Of a DNA stretch of 64,000 bases, positions 28,344-37,470 are shown piece by piece; position 1 is the stretch's first letter, and each line of letters begins with the position of its first letter. The stretch is from Micavibrio aeruginosavorus EPB (GTDB lineage: Bacteria; Pseudomonadota; Alphaproteobacteria; Micavibrionales; Micavibrionaceae), in NCBI RefSeq assembly GCF_000348745.1, contig NC_020812.1:1435444-1499443 (forward strand), written 5' to 3'. A program made the translations under genes and the position numbers. The notes under the pieces were generated by a model. That model saw nothing but the letters and a program-made list of their open reading frames with translations. It made no database searches and was not told where the DNA came from.

Positions 28344-29237
28344 GTGTCCGTCTGCGACCTTGTCAAAGATCAACGCTTCGCCGCCCTGGGCAACCCCCGG
28401 CGTATTTGGGCTATCTCGGCTATTCATTCGGAAGCAGACCGGTTGATCGCCCTGCACGATTCCATCTATCCGCAATTGGAAGCTGGCGACCGCATTGTGT
28501 ATCTGGGCAACTATTTCGGTCATGGGACCGAGGCCACCCGGACGATTGATGAAATTCTCACCTTCCGCCGCAACGTTCTGGCCATGCCGGGATGGATGCC
28601 ATCCGATATCGCGTATTTGCGCGGCGGTCAGGAAGAAATGTGGGAAAAGCTGGTCCAACTGCAATTCGCACCCAACCCGCGCGAAGTTCTGGAATGGATG
28701 CTGGACCACGGCCTGTCGGCCACACTTGAATCCTATGGCATGAACCCGACGCACGGGCTGGTCTCCACCCGCGAGGGCGCCATGTCCATTACGCGCTGGA
28801 CCGCCGGGGTCCGTGCCGCTATTCGCCGCCACCGCGGCCATGACATGTTTATCACCCATTTGCGCCGCGCGGCCTTTATCCCGCCGCAGGTGATGGAACT
28901 GGCGGCCACCGGCACCCATGGCGGAATGGGCGGAGCCTATGCCCGGCCCATGAATGATCACGCCGCCCCGATGCTGTTCGTCCATGCCGGGTTGAACCCC
29001 AACCGCCCGTTACAGGACCAGGGCGACGCCCTGTGGTGGGGTGGCCGGTCATTTGACGCGATTCATACGCCTTATGACCCCTTTGAAAAAGTGATCCGGG
29101 GGTTTGACCCGAACCAGGGTGGGCTCCATATCAATGGGGTAACAGCCACATTGGATGGCGGTTGCGGTTTCGGCGGGGCCTTGGTCTGCGCCGGGTTTGA
29201 TCGCTACGGCGAGCTATTTTCTTTAATCGAATCATAA
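28344..29237 (+). CDS. PPP-phosphatase-like protein with degenerate active site
   Basis: A 297-aa protein with the motif order of PPP-type metallophosphatases but altered metal ligands. IWAISAIHSEADRL (21-34) stands where GDxHG is expected, so the Asp is lost and His28 is kept. VYLGNYFGHG (52-61) stands where GDxxDRG is expected, with Asp to Asn56. YLRGGQEEM (91-99) stands where GNHE is expected. A late LFVHAGLNP matches the conserved VHAG motif. The protein is probably not a normal phosphatase. GTG 28344 is the preferred start; the frame is open from 28248. It lies 184 bases upstream of rpoH. Confidence 0.75.
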   Translation: MSVCDLVKDQRFAALGNPRRIWAISAIHSEADRLIALHDSIYPQLEAGDRIVYLGNYFGHGTEATRTIDEILTFRRNVLAMPGWMPSDIAYLRGGQEEMWEKLVQLQFAPNPREVLEWMLDHGLSATLESYGMNPTHGLVSTREGAMSITRWTAGVRAAIRRHRGHDMFITHLRRAAFIPPQVMELAATGTHGGMGGAYARPMNDHAAPMLFVHAGLNPNRPLQDQGDALWWGGRSFDAIHTPYDPFEKVIRGFDPNQGGLHINGVTATLDGGCGFGGALVCAGFDRYGELFSLIES

Positions 29238-29421
29238 GGTTAGAGAAACGGGTGCATTTACCCAATTCTGCCCACTTCTCCGCCACAATCCTGCCCATAT
29301 TTTAGAAGATACTAAACTATGCGGTTCGATTCCCATATTCTTTGTAAGAATCCCGCAAGTTTGACCCTATACCCTTTGAGAGTAGACAGACGACAAGCCT
29401 GTTACCAGAAAGGACGCCCCC

Positions 29422-30309
29422 ATGGCCCATATAGATGATCAAGGCACGCAGAAAGCCAATCTAAGCTATATCCGGACCTCAATGAACGAGCCGTTGCTGG
29501 AACGCGACCATGAACTCGACCTCGCCCGCCGCTGGCGCGAGGACGGGGACGAGCGCGCGTTGCACGAGCTGGTCCGCTCCTATACCCGCCTGGTGATTGC
29601 GATGGCGTCCCGCTTCCGCAATTACGGCCTGCCCCTGGGCGATTTGATCCAGGAAGGCAATATCGGCCTGATGCAAGCCGCCAACCGCTTCGAGCATGAT
29701 CGCGGCGTACGGTTTTCGACCTATGCCACATGGTGGATCCGCTCCGCCATGCAGGATTACGTCCTGCGCAACTGGTCGATTGTCCGCACCGGGACAACGG
29801 CTGCGCAAAAGTCCCTGTTCTTCAACCTGCGCCGTCTGCGCTCCAAGATTGAAGCCGCCACTGAGCGTGAGGGCCTGACCACCGAAGGTCGCACCCAGAT
29901 CGCCAAAGAGCTGAAAGTCAATCTGAAGGACGTGGAAGATATGGAAGGCCGCCTGTCCGCATCCGACCATTCCCTGAATGCCCGTATCGGCATGGATGGT
30001 GAGGATGAGTGGCAAAGCCTGCTGTCCGATGAGCGCCCGAACCCCGAAGAAATCGTTATCGGGATGAAGGACGCGCAAACCCGGTCCCAATGGCTGAACG
30101 AGGCATTGTCCGAACTGAGCGACCGCGAACGCACCATCATCACCGAACGTCATCTGGGCCACGAGGCCGTGACGCTGGAAGATCTGGGCAAAGAGCTGGG
30201 CGTCAGCAAGGAACGCGTGCGCCAATTGGAACAGCGCGCGATGAGCAAACTGCGCCAGTCCATGACCCGTCACATTGACGATACGGACGACATCCTGCTC
30301 GAAGGCTAA
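29422..30309 (+). CDS. rpoH: RNA polymerase sigma factor RpoH (sigma-32)
   Basis: Heat-shock sigma factor, 295 aa. Region 2 includes DLIQEGNIGLMQAANRFEHD and RFSTYATWWIRSAMQDYVL. The RpoH box QKSLFFNLRRLRSKI, specific to sigma-32 proteins, is clear. Region 4 ends with LEDLGKELGVSKERVRQLEQ, the -35 recognising helix-turn-helix. Alphaproteobacteria often carry more than one rpoH; only one is in this window. GAAAGGAC precedes ATG 29422. Regulation through the leader cannot be judged from the sequence. A terminator follows the gene. Confidence 0.95.
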   Translation: MAHIDDQGTQKANLSYIRTSMNEPLLERDHELDLARRWREDGDERALHELVRSYTRLVIAMASRFRNYGLPLGDLIQEGNIGLMQAANRFEHDRGVRFSTYATWWIRSAMQDYVLRNWSIVRTGTTAAQKSLFFNLRRLRSKIEAATEREGLTTEGRTQIAKELKVNLKDVEDMEGRLSASDHSLNARIGMDGEDEWQSLLSDERPNPEEIVIGMKDAQTRSQWLNEALSELSDRERTIITERHLGHEAVTLEDLGKELGVSKERVRQLEQRAMSKLRQSMTRHIDDTDDILLEG

Positions 30310-30334
30310 GAACGATTTATACAGTTAACTACCG

Positions 30335-30370
30335 AAAATCCCGGCATTCCCCCAATGTCGGGATTTTCTT
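30335..30370. terminator. Terminator between rpoH and the GNAT gene
   Basis: AAAATCCCG-g-CATT pairs with AATG-t-CGGGATTTT around a C-rich loop, followed by TCTTTT. It lies between convergent genes and could serve both. Confidence 0.85.
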
Positions 30371-30808
30371 TTATATAGTCTTGAACATCACGATATGGGG
30401 AATGTTTTGTTCATCAAAAGGCGCACCATCGGTTACATACCCCAGAGATTCATAAAACCCCTGCGCCGTTCCGCGCGCGTGCATTGTAATGGTGCGAACA
30501 TTATTTCCACGCGCATAATTTTCCGCGGCAAGAACAAGAACACGGCCAATCCCTTTTTTCTGCGCCCTTTCGGCAACAGCCATGCGTTTTAACTGGACCG
30601 TTGTTGGGTTGATCGGGTGCAATAGCAAGGTTCCAACAACATCATCCCCCTCCAGCGCGGCAAAATGAATGTCGTCAATTTCGGCGGCCAACTCATCCAC
30701 CGTAAAATCCAACCCCAGCGGGGTTCGTAGAATAGCACGCCGCAAATCCGTAACGGCGTCGTAAAGCGGCGTGCCATGTTCAACAATCCTGACGGATATA
30801 TCGGCCAT
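30371..30808 (-). CDS. GNAT-family N-acetyltransferase
   Basis: A 145-aa GNAT acyltransferase. VQLKRMAVAERAQKKGIGRV holds the acetyl-CoA loop (Q-K-K-G-I-G), and NNVRTITMHARGTAQGFYES with LGY is the C-terminal motif B. The substrate is unknown. The start at 30808 is one base after the stop of the M48 lipoprotein gene, so the two are almost certainly one transcript with coupled translation. The longer frame upstream lies inside that gene and is rejected. Confidence 0.88.
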   Translation of the reverse strand: MADISVRIVEHGTPLYDAVTDLRRAILRTPLGLDFTVDELAAEIDDIHFAALEGDDVVGTLLLHPINPTTVQLKRMAVAERAQKKGIGRVLVLAAENYARGNNVRTITMHARGTAQGFYESLGYVTDGAPFDEQNIPHIVMFKTI

Positions 30809-30809
30809 T

Positions 30810-32297
30810 CTATTCAACGATAATCTTATACGCCTGCCCCGCGACAACTTTCGCTTCGCCATCCAGCCCGTTCAGGGTCAGGAAGCGTTCGACGGTGAAA
30901 GCGTCGGTTTTGGCCATTCTGGCCGACAGGCTGGCGATTGTGTCGCCGGATTTGGCCGTGACGGTTTTAATACGCAGCGGTTTGATGGATGATTTTTCGG
31001 CCTTGGTCATGGACCGCAGGCTGTAGCTTAGCTGCTTCATCCCATCGACCGTTGCAGAATCCGCCTTGGGCGGCCATGCCATTTGGAAACGATAGACGCG
31101 ATTGGGCGACCATTGCACGGCCAGCAATTGCACCGTCATGATCTGATTGCCAATGCGGCCAGAAAATTGCCCCGTCGCGGCCGGTTTACCACCGATGCTG
31201 AGCGTTTCAACATTGGCCAATTGTTCCCCCCGCATCCATGACGTGGTCAGGAAGGTCAGCGGATCAACCCCCGCCGCATTCGCCGCCACATCAAACACAG
31301 CCACGGACCCCGCGGACGGATTGCGTACAATCACGGAATCCGGATTGTTGATGATGCTGTATCCATCCGGAGCCGTGAACGTCATGTCCAGATCCGGATG
31401 CCAGAACGTTGTCCCGCGAACAAAACCCTGCGATGCACTGTCACCATAGATGACATTATTGATGGCATTCATATAGGCATCGCGGTTGGTCAGCCCTTCA
31501 TTGGGCGCATATTGCATGGCGATGTTTCGTGCATTCGCCACACGCTCCGCCGTTTGCGGGTGGGTGGAGAAATAGCTGAAGCTTTCGCCATTGCCGCCCT
31601 TGCCGTGCAGGCGCGCATCCAGCGCGGAATCCATCTGCAGGCTGGTCAGGAAGCGTGCCATGGCCCCGGTGTCATACCCGGCACGGTGCAGATAGCGAAT
31701 ACCCAGATCATCGGCCTGGCTTTCCTGCCCGCGGGAATAGGACGACAGATAAAGCTGGCTGCCAACATTCGCGGCATCGGCGGCGGTCTGGCTGTCTAGG
31801 GCAGCGGCCAGAACGGCGGCCCCCAGCGATGTGACAACGCCATGCGAATAACGTTCCGCCGTGTGGCGGCCCGTAATGTGTCCAACTTCGTGCGCCAGAA
31901 CAGCAGCCAGTTCCGCCTCGGAATTGGCCAGTGCCAGAATGCCGCGTGTCACATACACGTACCCGCCCGGCAATGCGAACGCATTGACCACAGGCGTATC
32001 AAGGACAAAGAATTTATATTGAACGTCCGGGCGTTCGGTGTTGGCAGCCACTTTCTGGCCGACGCGGTTGACGTAAGCGCTCAATGCGGAATCGGACACC
32101 GTGCCGCCATATTGTTTCATGACCTTTTCATGTTCCTGCGCCCCGACGGATGCTTCCTGTTGCGGGGACATCAGCGCCGTGAACTGGCTTTCGCCCGTGG
32201 CCGGATTGGTGGAACAACCGGACATCATCGCCCCCAGCCCGATCATCAGGGCCACAGCACAGACAGACATAAAAACGGGCTTGAATTGCATCCGCAT
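30810..32297 (-). CDS. M48-family metalloprotease lipoprotein with C-terminal LysM-like domain
   Basis: A 495-aa envelope zinc protease. The N-terminal lipoprotein signal ends GAMMSGC, with lipidated C28. The M48 domain has HEVGH at 136-140 and the third zinc ligand E192 in RGQESQADDLG. A middle beta-rich domain follows, and the last 50 residues (VTAKSGDTIASLSARMAKTD onward) resemble a LysM/FimV-like module. It resembles BepA/LoiP-type periplasmic quality-control proteases. GAGGAG lies 10 bases before ATG 32297. It is divergent from the SNase-like gene, with only 19 bases between the start codons. Confidence 0.92.
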   Translation of the reverse strand: MRMQFKPVFMSVCAVALMIGLGAMMSGCSTNPATGESQFTALMSPQQEASVGAQEHEKVMKQYGGTVSDSALSAYVNRVGQKVAANTERPDVQYKFFVLDTPVVNAFALPGGYVYVTRGILALANSEAELAAVLAHEVGHITGRHTAERYSHGVVTSLGAAVLAAALDSQTAADAANVGSQLYLSSYSRGQESQADDLGIRYLHRAGYDTGAMARFLTSLQMDSALDARLHGKGGNGESFSYFSTHPQTAERVANARNIAMQYAPNEGLTNRDAYMNAINNVIYGDSASQGFVRGTTFWHPDLDMTFTAPDGYSIINNPDSVIVRNPSAGSVAVFDVAANAAGVDPLTFLTTSWMRGEQLANVETLSIGGKPAATGQFSGRIGNQIMTVQLLAVQWSPNRVYRFQMAWPPKADSATVDGMKQLSYSLRSMTKAEKSSIKPLRIKTVTAKSGDTIASLSARMAKTDAFTVERFLTLNGLDGEAKVVAGQAYKIIVE

Positions 32298-32316
32298 TGG
32301 GGCCACTCTCCTCATC

Positions 32317-33354
32317 ATGAAAAACGCCGTTATTTTAGCCCTTTTGATCACGATTGCCACCCTGTTTACGGGGGCATCCGCCTGGGCCCAGACCGTCACG
32401 AAAATGGCGGATAATATGGGCAAAAATATGAACCAGAATGGGGCATCGTCCGCCCTGCCCCCGCAATCGTTCAGCCCGCTGGTCGAAACCGGTGCGGGCA
32501 CGGTCGCGCTGGCCGTGGATGGCCTGCGCCTGACGCTGACCGATGGGCGGATTGTGGAATTATCCGGCATTGAAATTCCCGGCATGAATGAGATGGGGAA
32601 TGCAGAACCCGGTAATTTTCCACTGCAGGCCAAGCAGGCGCTGGACCAGCTTTTCGGAAAAGATAAAGATATCATCCTGTACCAGACACGGGACAAGGAC
32701 ACGGGCCGCGTGAACCGCATGGGACACGTGTTGGCCCATGTCGTGCAGAAACCGGGCAATGTGTGGATTCAATCCTATCTGGTGCGACAGGGTTTGGCCC
32801 GCGTGGCCCCGACCCTGCGCAATCCGGAGCAAGCCGACGCGCTTTATAAAGCCGAACAACTGGCCCGTGACGAAAAGCGCGGGATCTGGGCTGACGGCTC
32901 AGCCTATGCCGTTTTGAAGACAACCGACCCCATCAACACCACGCCGCGTTTTATCGTGGCGGAAGGTCCCGTGGTGAAGGCCGCGATTGTCAATAACCGC
33001 GTCTATCTGAATTTCGGCGATGATTGGAAAAAGGATTTTTCCGTCGGGGTGGAACCGGATGTGCGCCGCGCCCTGGCCCGCGCCGGGATCGACCCGCTCC
33101 AGCTTCAGGGCAAGACTTTGCGCATACGTGGGTGGGTCCGGGACTATAACGGTCCCTTTATCGACCTTGAAACCCCCGCCCAAATTGAATTTCCGGACGG
33201 TTCAAAACCATTGCCTGCCCCCGGCGGGGCCTTTACAGTAGACGCACCGAAAAAACCCGAAACGGATACGGACAAAAACGCCCATGCCGGGATGGACCAA
33301 GATAGGCAAAACGACCAGCAAGCCCCCGCGCGTTCCGGCTCCATCCGCGAATGA
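32317..33354 (+). CDS. Exported SNase-like (thermonuclease-fold) protein
   Basis: A 345-aa protein with a signal peptide ending ASAWA-QT. An SNase-like OB-fold domain (about 70-200) is recognised by VELSGIEIPG, QAKQALDQLF, DTGRVNRMGHVLAHV, SYLVRQGLARVAP and a late GIWAD. In staphylococcal nuclease terms the first Arg and the catalytic Glu appear replaced (VELSGIEIPG instead of VRLxGIDxPE), so activity is doubtful. A second beta-rich domain (about 215-300) and a charged disordered tail follow. No ribosome site is visible before ATG 32317, but the signal peptide fixes the start. It overlaps the next gene by 71 bases. Confidence 0.82.
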   Translation: MKNAVILALLITIATLFTGASAWAQTVTKMADNMGKNMNQNGASSALPPQSFSPLVETGAGTVALAVDGLRLTLTDGRIVELSGIEIPGMNEMGNAEPGNFPLQAKQALDQLFGKDKDIILYQTRDKDTGRVNRMGHVLAHVVQKPGNVWIQSYLVRQGLARVAPTLRNPEQADALYKAEQLARDEKRGIWADGSAYAVLKTTDPINTTPRFIVAEGPVVKAAIVNNRVYLNFGDDWKKDFSVGVEPDVRRALARAGIDPLQLQGKTLRIRGWVRDYNGPFIDLETPAQIEFPDGSKPLPAPGGAFTVDAPKKPETDTDKNAHAGMDQDRQNDQQAPARSGSIRE

Positions 33355-34315
33355 GCGGCAGCCTCCGCCGCTGTTCGACCTCTATCCGCCGATTGCACCG
33401 TACTCCAGCGGTTTTCTGGCGGTGGATGACACGCACAATCTGTATTGGGAACAAAGCGGCAATCCCGATGGCGTGCCCATCGTTCTTCTGCATGGTGGTC
33501 CCGGCGCGGGCGCCACGCCGACACACCGCCGGTTTTTCGACCCGGCCCATTATCGCATTATAATTTTCGATCAACGCGGCGCGGGCCGATCCACGCCGCT
33601 GGGATGTACGCAGGACAACACCCTGTCCCACCTGGTCGACGATATTGAAAAACTGCGCGCGCGATTGAACATTGAACGCTGGCATATTTTCGGCGGGTCG
33701 TGGGGCAGCACGCTGGCCATGGCCTATGCCGCCGCCCATCCGAAACGCTGTATCAGCCTAATCCTGCGCGGCATCTTCCTGATGGAAGCGGATGAGGTGG
33801 AATGGTTTCTGTACGGCATGCGCATGATTTTCCCGGAAGCGTGGGAACGGTTTGTTTCGATCATTCCAGAGCATGAGCGCGGTGATTTGCTGAACGCCTA
33901 TCACAGACGCCTGAACGGCGATGACAAAACCGTGCAGATGGAAGCGGCCTTGCGGTGGGCGTTGTATGAGGGAGCCTGCGCATCCCTGCTCCCACACCAT
34001 GAAACATTGACCAGCGATGATCAGCGCAATCATGCGCTGGCGCTGGCCATACTGGAATGCCACTATTTCAAGCACAATGTCATTCCGCCGGATCAAAGCC
34101 TGATGAAATCGGTTTCCATCCTGCGCAACATTCCGACCACCATTGTGCATGGGCGGTATGATGTAATTTGCCCGATCCGCAAGGCGTATGATTTACATCT
34201 GATCTGGCCCGAAGCCGATTATGTCGTGGTGCCCGATGGCGGGCACTCGGCCATGGACCCCGCCATCCGATCCCGTTTGATCGAGGCGGTCGAACATGCA
34301 AAAACACTGCGTTAA
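33284..34315 (+). CDS. pip: Prolyl aminopeptidase (alpha/beta hydrolase, S33)
   Basis: A 343-aa proline iminopeptidase that removes N-terminal proline from peptides. The oxyanion motif HGGPG is at 70-74, the nucleophile S139 is in FGGSWGSTLA, the acid Asp is in VHGRYDVICP and the His in VPDGGHSA. The N-terminus begins with about 25 unusual residues because the only good in-frame ATG, 33284, lies inside the upstream gene; a later non-ATG start is possible. LYPPIAPYSSGFLAVDD is the typical family start region. Just 20 bases separate it from pgk. Confidence 0.93.
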   Translation: MPGWTKIGKTTSKPPRVPAPSANERQPPPLFDLYPPIAPYSSGFLAVDDTHNLYWEQSGNPDGVPIVLLHGGPGAGATPTHRRFFDPAHYRIIIFDQRGAGRSTPLGCTQDNTLSHLVDDIEKLRARLNIERWHIFGGSWGSTLAMAYAAAHPKRCISLILRGIFLMEADEVEWFLYGMRMIFPEAWERFVSIIPEHERGDLLNAYHRRLNGDDKTVQMEAALRWALYEGACASLLPHHETLTSDDQRNHALALAILECHYFKHNVIPPDQSLMKSVSILRNIPTTIVHGRYDVICPIRKAYDLHLIWPEADYVVVPDGGHSAMDPAIRSRLIEAVEHAKTLR

Positions 34316-34335
34316 CCGTGATAGAGGAAAACAAA

Positions 34336-35538
34336 ATGACATTTAAAACCATTCGCAACATTGATGTTAAAAACAAACGCGTATTATTGCGCGCCGATTT
34401 GAACGTGCCCGCCAAGGATGGTGTTGTGACCGACACCACCCGCATTGATCGTTTGAAACCCACCATTGATGCCCTGACCGCCGCAGGCGCAAAAGTCATC
34501 GTGCTGTCCCACTTTGGCCGCCCCAAAGGGGTCACACCGGAACTTTCCCTGCGCTTCCTTGTTCCCGCGCTGGAAAAATCATGGGGCCATGATGTGGATT
34601 TTGCCGATGATTGCATTGGCGCGAGCGTTGAAAAAATCATCGCTGATTTGCAGGCCGGGGAAATCCTGTTGCTGGAAAACGTACGGTTCCATGCGGGTGA
34701 GGAAAAGAACGATCCGGCCTTCACTGCCGCGCTGGCCAAGCTGGGCGATATCTATGTGAATGATGCGTTTTCCGCGGCCCACCGCGCCCACTCCTCAACC
34801 GAAGGGTTGGCGCACCATTTGCCCACTGCGGCCGGGTTGTTGATGGAAGCGGAACTGAACGCCCTGAACGCCGCGCTGGAAAGCCCGGAACGCCCCGTCG
34901 CCGCGATTGTCGGTGGCGCAAAGATTTCAACGAAGCTGGAATTGCTGGGCAATCTGGTGGAGAAAGCCGATCTGTTGATCCTCGGCGGCGGCATGGCGAA
35001 CACATTCCTGCACGCTATGGGCGTCGACATGAAAAAATCACTGTGCGAACACGACATGGCGGAACAGGCCCGCGAAATTATCGAGAAAGCGGTGGATCGC
35101 CGTTGCGACCTGATCCTGCCCGTTGATGGCGTCTGGGCCACGGCCTTTGCCGCCAATGCCGAACACGGCACATGCGACATGGAATCCATCCCCGATGGCA
35201 CCATGATTCTGGATGTGGGCCCGGCCAGTGTGGACATGCTGAAAAAACGCCTGCTGGATGTAAAAACCATCGTCTGGAACGGTCCGCTGGGCGCGTTCGA
35301 GGTTGAACCGTTTGACGCCGGCACGGTAGCGCTGGCCAAATTCGTTGCCGACCACACGGATCTGGGAACATTCATTTCCGTGGCCGGTGGCGGCGATACC
35401 GTTGCCGCACTGGAACATGCGGGCGTGACGGATAATTTCACCTATATCTCGACCGCTGGCGGTGCCTTCCTGGAGTGGATGGAGGGCAAGACGTTGCCCG
35501 GTGTTGCGGCCTTGAGCGCGAACAAGAAAGCGGCATAA
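34336..35538 (+). CDS. pgk: Phosphoglycerate kinase
   Basis: Glycolytic kinase (400 aa) converting 1,3-bisphosphoglycerate and ADP to 3-phosphoglycerate and ATP. Motifs include VLLRADLNVPAKDG at the substrate site, VLSHFGRPKG, NDAFSAAHRAHSST, AIVGGAKISTKLELL, LGGGMANTFL and the C-terminal SVAGGGDTVAALEHAG. ATG 34336 is preferred over GTG 34318 because GAGGAAA lies just upstream. It has the normal family length. gap is not nearby; the upstream gene is pip. A strong terminator follows. Confidence 0.97.
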   Translation: MTFKTIRNIDVKNKRVLLRADLNVPAKDGVVTDTTRIDRLKPTIDALTAAGAKVIVLSHFGRPKGVTPELSLRFLVPALEKSWGHDVDFADDCIGASVEKIIADLQAGEILLLENVRFHAGEEKNDPAFTAALAKLGDIYVNDAFSAAHRAHSSTEGLAHHLPTAAGLLMEAELNALNAALESPERPVAAIVGGAKISTKLELLGNLVEKADLLILGGGMANTFLHAMGVDMKKSLCEHDMAEQAREIIEKAVDRRCDLILPVDGVWATAFAANAEHGTCDMESIPDGTMILDVGPASVDMLKKRLLDVKTIVWNGPLGAFEVEPFDAGTVALAKFVADHTDLGTFISVAGGGDTVAALEHAGVTDNFTYISTAGGAFLEWMEGKTLPGVAALSANKKAA

Positions 35539-35544
35539 AGAACA

Positions 35545-35575
35545 AAAAACCCCGGACATTCATCCGGGGTTTTTC
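35545..35575. terminator. Bidirectional terminator after pgk
   Basis: AAAAACCCCGGA (35545-35556) pairs with TCCGGGGTTTTT (35563-35574) around CATTCA. It can terminate pgk and the convergent DUF2336 gene. Confidence 0.93.
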
Positions 35576-35598
35576 ATTTCCGTTTCAAGAGAAAATTG

Positions 35599-36732
35599 TT
35601 AGCGGCTCATGCCCATCATGCCCTGTGCCGATGTCACCGTCACTTTATCATAGGCACGAATGGCCGAGAGCAATTCGCTTTGATCAATAATGCGGTCCGC
35701 ACTGCGTACACGCTGGGTCAGCATGTAAAAACGTGTCATGTCGGTTTTCTGCACACCCAAGGCCTTGCATGCAACGGCCAGACGATGGCCGCCCGCCTCG
35801 GACACCATGCCATGGATAGTCCGCACATCCATGCCTGCATATTCGGCAAACATGGCAATAAACGACGCATATTGGCCACGTTGCAGCGTGTCCATCATCG
35901 TATTGACGCTTAAACGGCCCTTTTCTTTATACGCCTTGGCCGCCGCAATCATGCTGGCACCGGGCATAAAGGCCGGCATATCCACCGGACGCGTGGCGGA
36001 CGCAATCGCTTCGCCAAATTCCAGCATCACATCATCCACCGCATCCGCCGCCGGGCCGGCAAAGGCCCCGAAATAATCGCGGATGTAATGTTTCAGTTCG
36101 GCCCCAACAACGCTGTACAAACGGCGCGCAATATCTTCGGGCAATTCCTGACGCATCAGAAGTGGCTTGGCCAATTCTTCATGATCCGGCACCATTTCGC
36201 CGATCACGCTCATCGCATGAACGGGCAGATGGATCGCATCATTGCGCACCAGAACACCCGCCGTCGGCACATCACGCGTATCGGCCAGAACGTTGATCAA
36301 TTGCTCGCTCATCCCCCGACGGCCCGCAATGGCCTGCCAGTAAGCGGATGTTTTCGCCTTGATGATGTACAGCAAATCCATATCGCTTAAGACGTTGCTT
36401 TTTTTCAGCACCGGGGCCGCGACAGAAATATCATCATTCGCCAAATGCAACGCAACACGCAACGGAACGCTGTCGATCACGGACAGGCGTTCGGACAATG
36501 CTTCGCGCAGGTCCTTTTCCGCCTGACGCATCAGGCTGATCAAAACATCGGAAATCAGTTCTTTTTCCCGCGGGGCCAATTCGGCCTCCAACAGGTCAGC
36601 GACCGCGCTGGTCAGCTCGGCCCGCGCCAGCGGCGTATCATCCGTGGCCAGTTCATAAAGCTTGTGGCTGTCATACAGGCGCACCAGAAGCGGCGCCACT
36701 TTTGGCGATTTTTCGAACAAACGCGAATCCAT
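35599..36732 (-). CDS. DUF2336 domain-containing protein
   Basis: A 377-aa helical, HEAT-repeat-like protein of the DUF2336 type, common in alphaproteobacteria and of unknown function. Typical features are the repeated short helices with acidic and leucine-rich faces, LSDMDLLYIIKAKTSAYWQA, VLVRNDAIHLPVHAM and a C-terminal four-helix region ending in IRAYDKVTVTSA. No signal peptide is present. ATG 36732 is preferred because AGGGA precedes it; ATG 36753 or GTG 36762 are alternatives. It is a stand-alone gene with a long upstream region. Confidence 0.82.
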   Translation of the reverse strand: MDSRLFEKSPKVAPLLVRLYDSHKLYELATDDTPLARAELTSAVADLLEAELAPREKELISDVLISLMRQAEKDLREALSERLSVIDSVPLRVALHLANDDISVAAPVLKKSNVLSDMDLLYIIKAKTSAYWQAIAGRRGMSEQLINVLADTRDVPTAGVLVRNDAIHLPVHAMSVIGEMVPDHEELAKPLLMRQELPEDIARRLYSVVGAELKHYIRDYFGAFAGPAADAVDDVMLEFGEAIASATRPVDMPAFMPGASMIAAAKAYKEKGRLSVNTMMDTLQRGQYASFIAMFAEYAGMDVRTIHGMVSEAGGHRLAVACKALGVQKTDMTRFYMLTQRVRSADRIIDQSELLSAIRAYDKVTVTSAQGMMGMSR

Positions 36733-37054
36733 GAGTTCCCTCAACCCGATCATCACAAACACCTGCCTAAACGGCCTTTTCCGCCATGGAAAAAGCCTGT
36801 TTCACCGCCAAAAAACCAAGTATTTGTTTTGATTAACATTTTTGACTTGGCTGCCTGTTCCAACCTCTATCGGGCCGGATTCGGGCAACACACCCCACAG
36901 CCCCCAATCTGCGCCCAAAAGGTTTAGATTAGGTTAAATTGCGAATCCGCCCTGCCCTAAAGGATGTGGGCCAAAAAGGACATGCTTTCTTAAGCAATTC
37001 GGCTTAAGATAAGAGAGATTTGTATTTTCAATATTTAGGATTTGGGGACGCCTT
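36733..37054. other. 322-base intergenic region, no gene seen
   Basis: Divergent upstream region between the DUF2336 gene and the 96-aa gene. It is A/T-richer near 36820-36860 and 36990-37040, where promoters are likely, but no clear -35/-10 pair or RNA structure stands out. Confidence 0.6.
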
Positions 37055-37345
37055 ATGGCCATTAACCCGCTCGGCAATTATGCCAGCCAACAGATCAACA
37101 ACCCGTTCACCGCCCGCAGCGATGAACAGGCCCGGATCAATGACCGGGATCAGGACCGTCAGCGCGAAGCCACCGAAACCCGTCGTTCGGGGACCGAAGC
37201 CGCAGAAACGCAACAGTCCGAGGCCCGGAATAACGGGTCGAGCCAGAATCGGGATAACGAGGTGCGCCAAGCCGCAGACACACGGAGCGAAAGCACCCCA
37301 CCCCGAAGCCAGGAACGCGGGAGTGTCCTGGACATCTCTGTCTAA
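37055..37345 (+). CDS. Small hydrophilic hypothetical protein
   Basis: A 96-aa protein dominated by Arg, Glu, Gln, Asp, Ser and Thr, with almost no hydrophobic residues after MAINPLGNYASQQINNPF; it is probably intrinsically disordered. The frame has normal codon use and ATG 37055, but no strong ribosome site. It may be a small conserved protein of the host group; no family is recognised. Antisense and other frames are less plausible. Confidence 0.55.
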   Translation: MAINPLGNYASQQINNPFTARSDEQARINDRDQDRQREATETRRSGTEAAETQQSEARNNGSSQNRDNEVRQAADTRSESTPPRSQERGSVLDISV

Positions 37346-37470
37346 GTGTCTTTCAAGTCTTAACTTGGGCTTTTACGCGGCGTCCTCTTCTGGACGCCGT
37401 TTTGTTTTCCCCTTTTTGTGCAACGCCACAGCCCTAGACACACCCAAACGGGCGCGGCACACTGCCCCGT

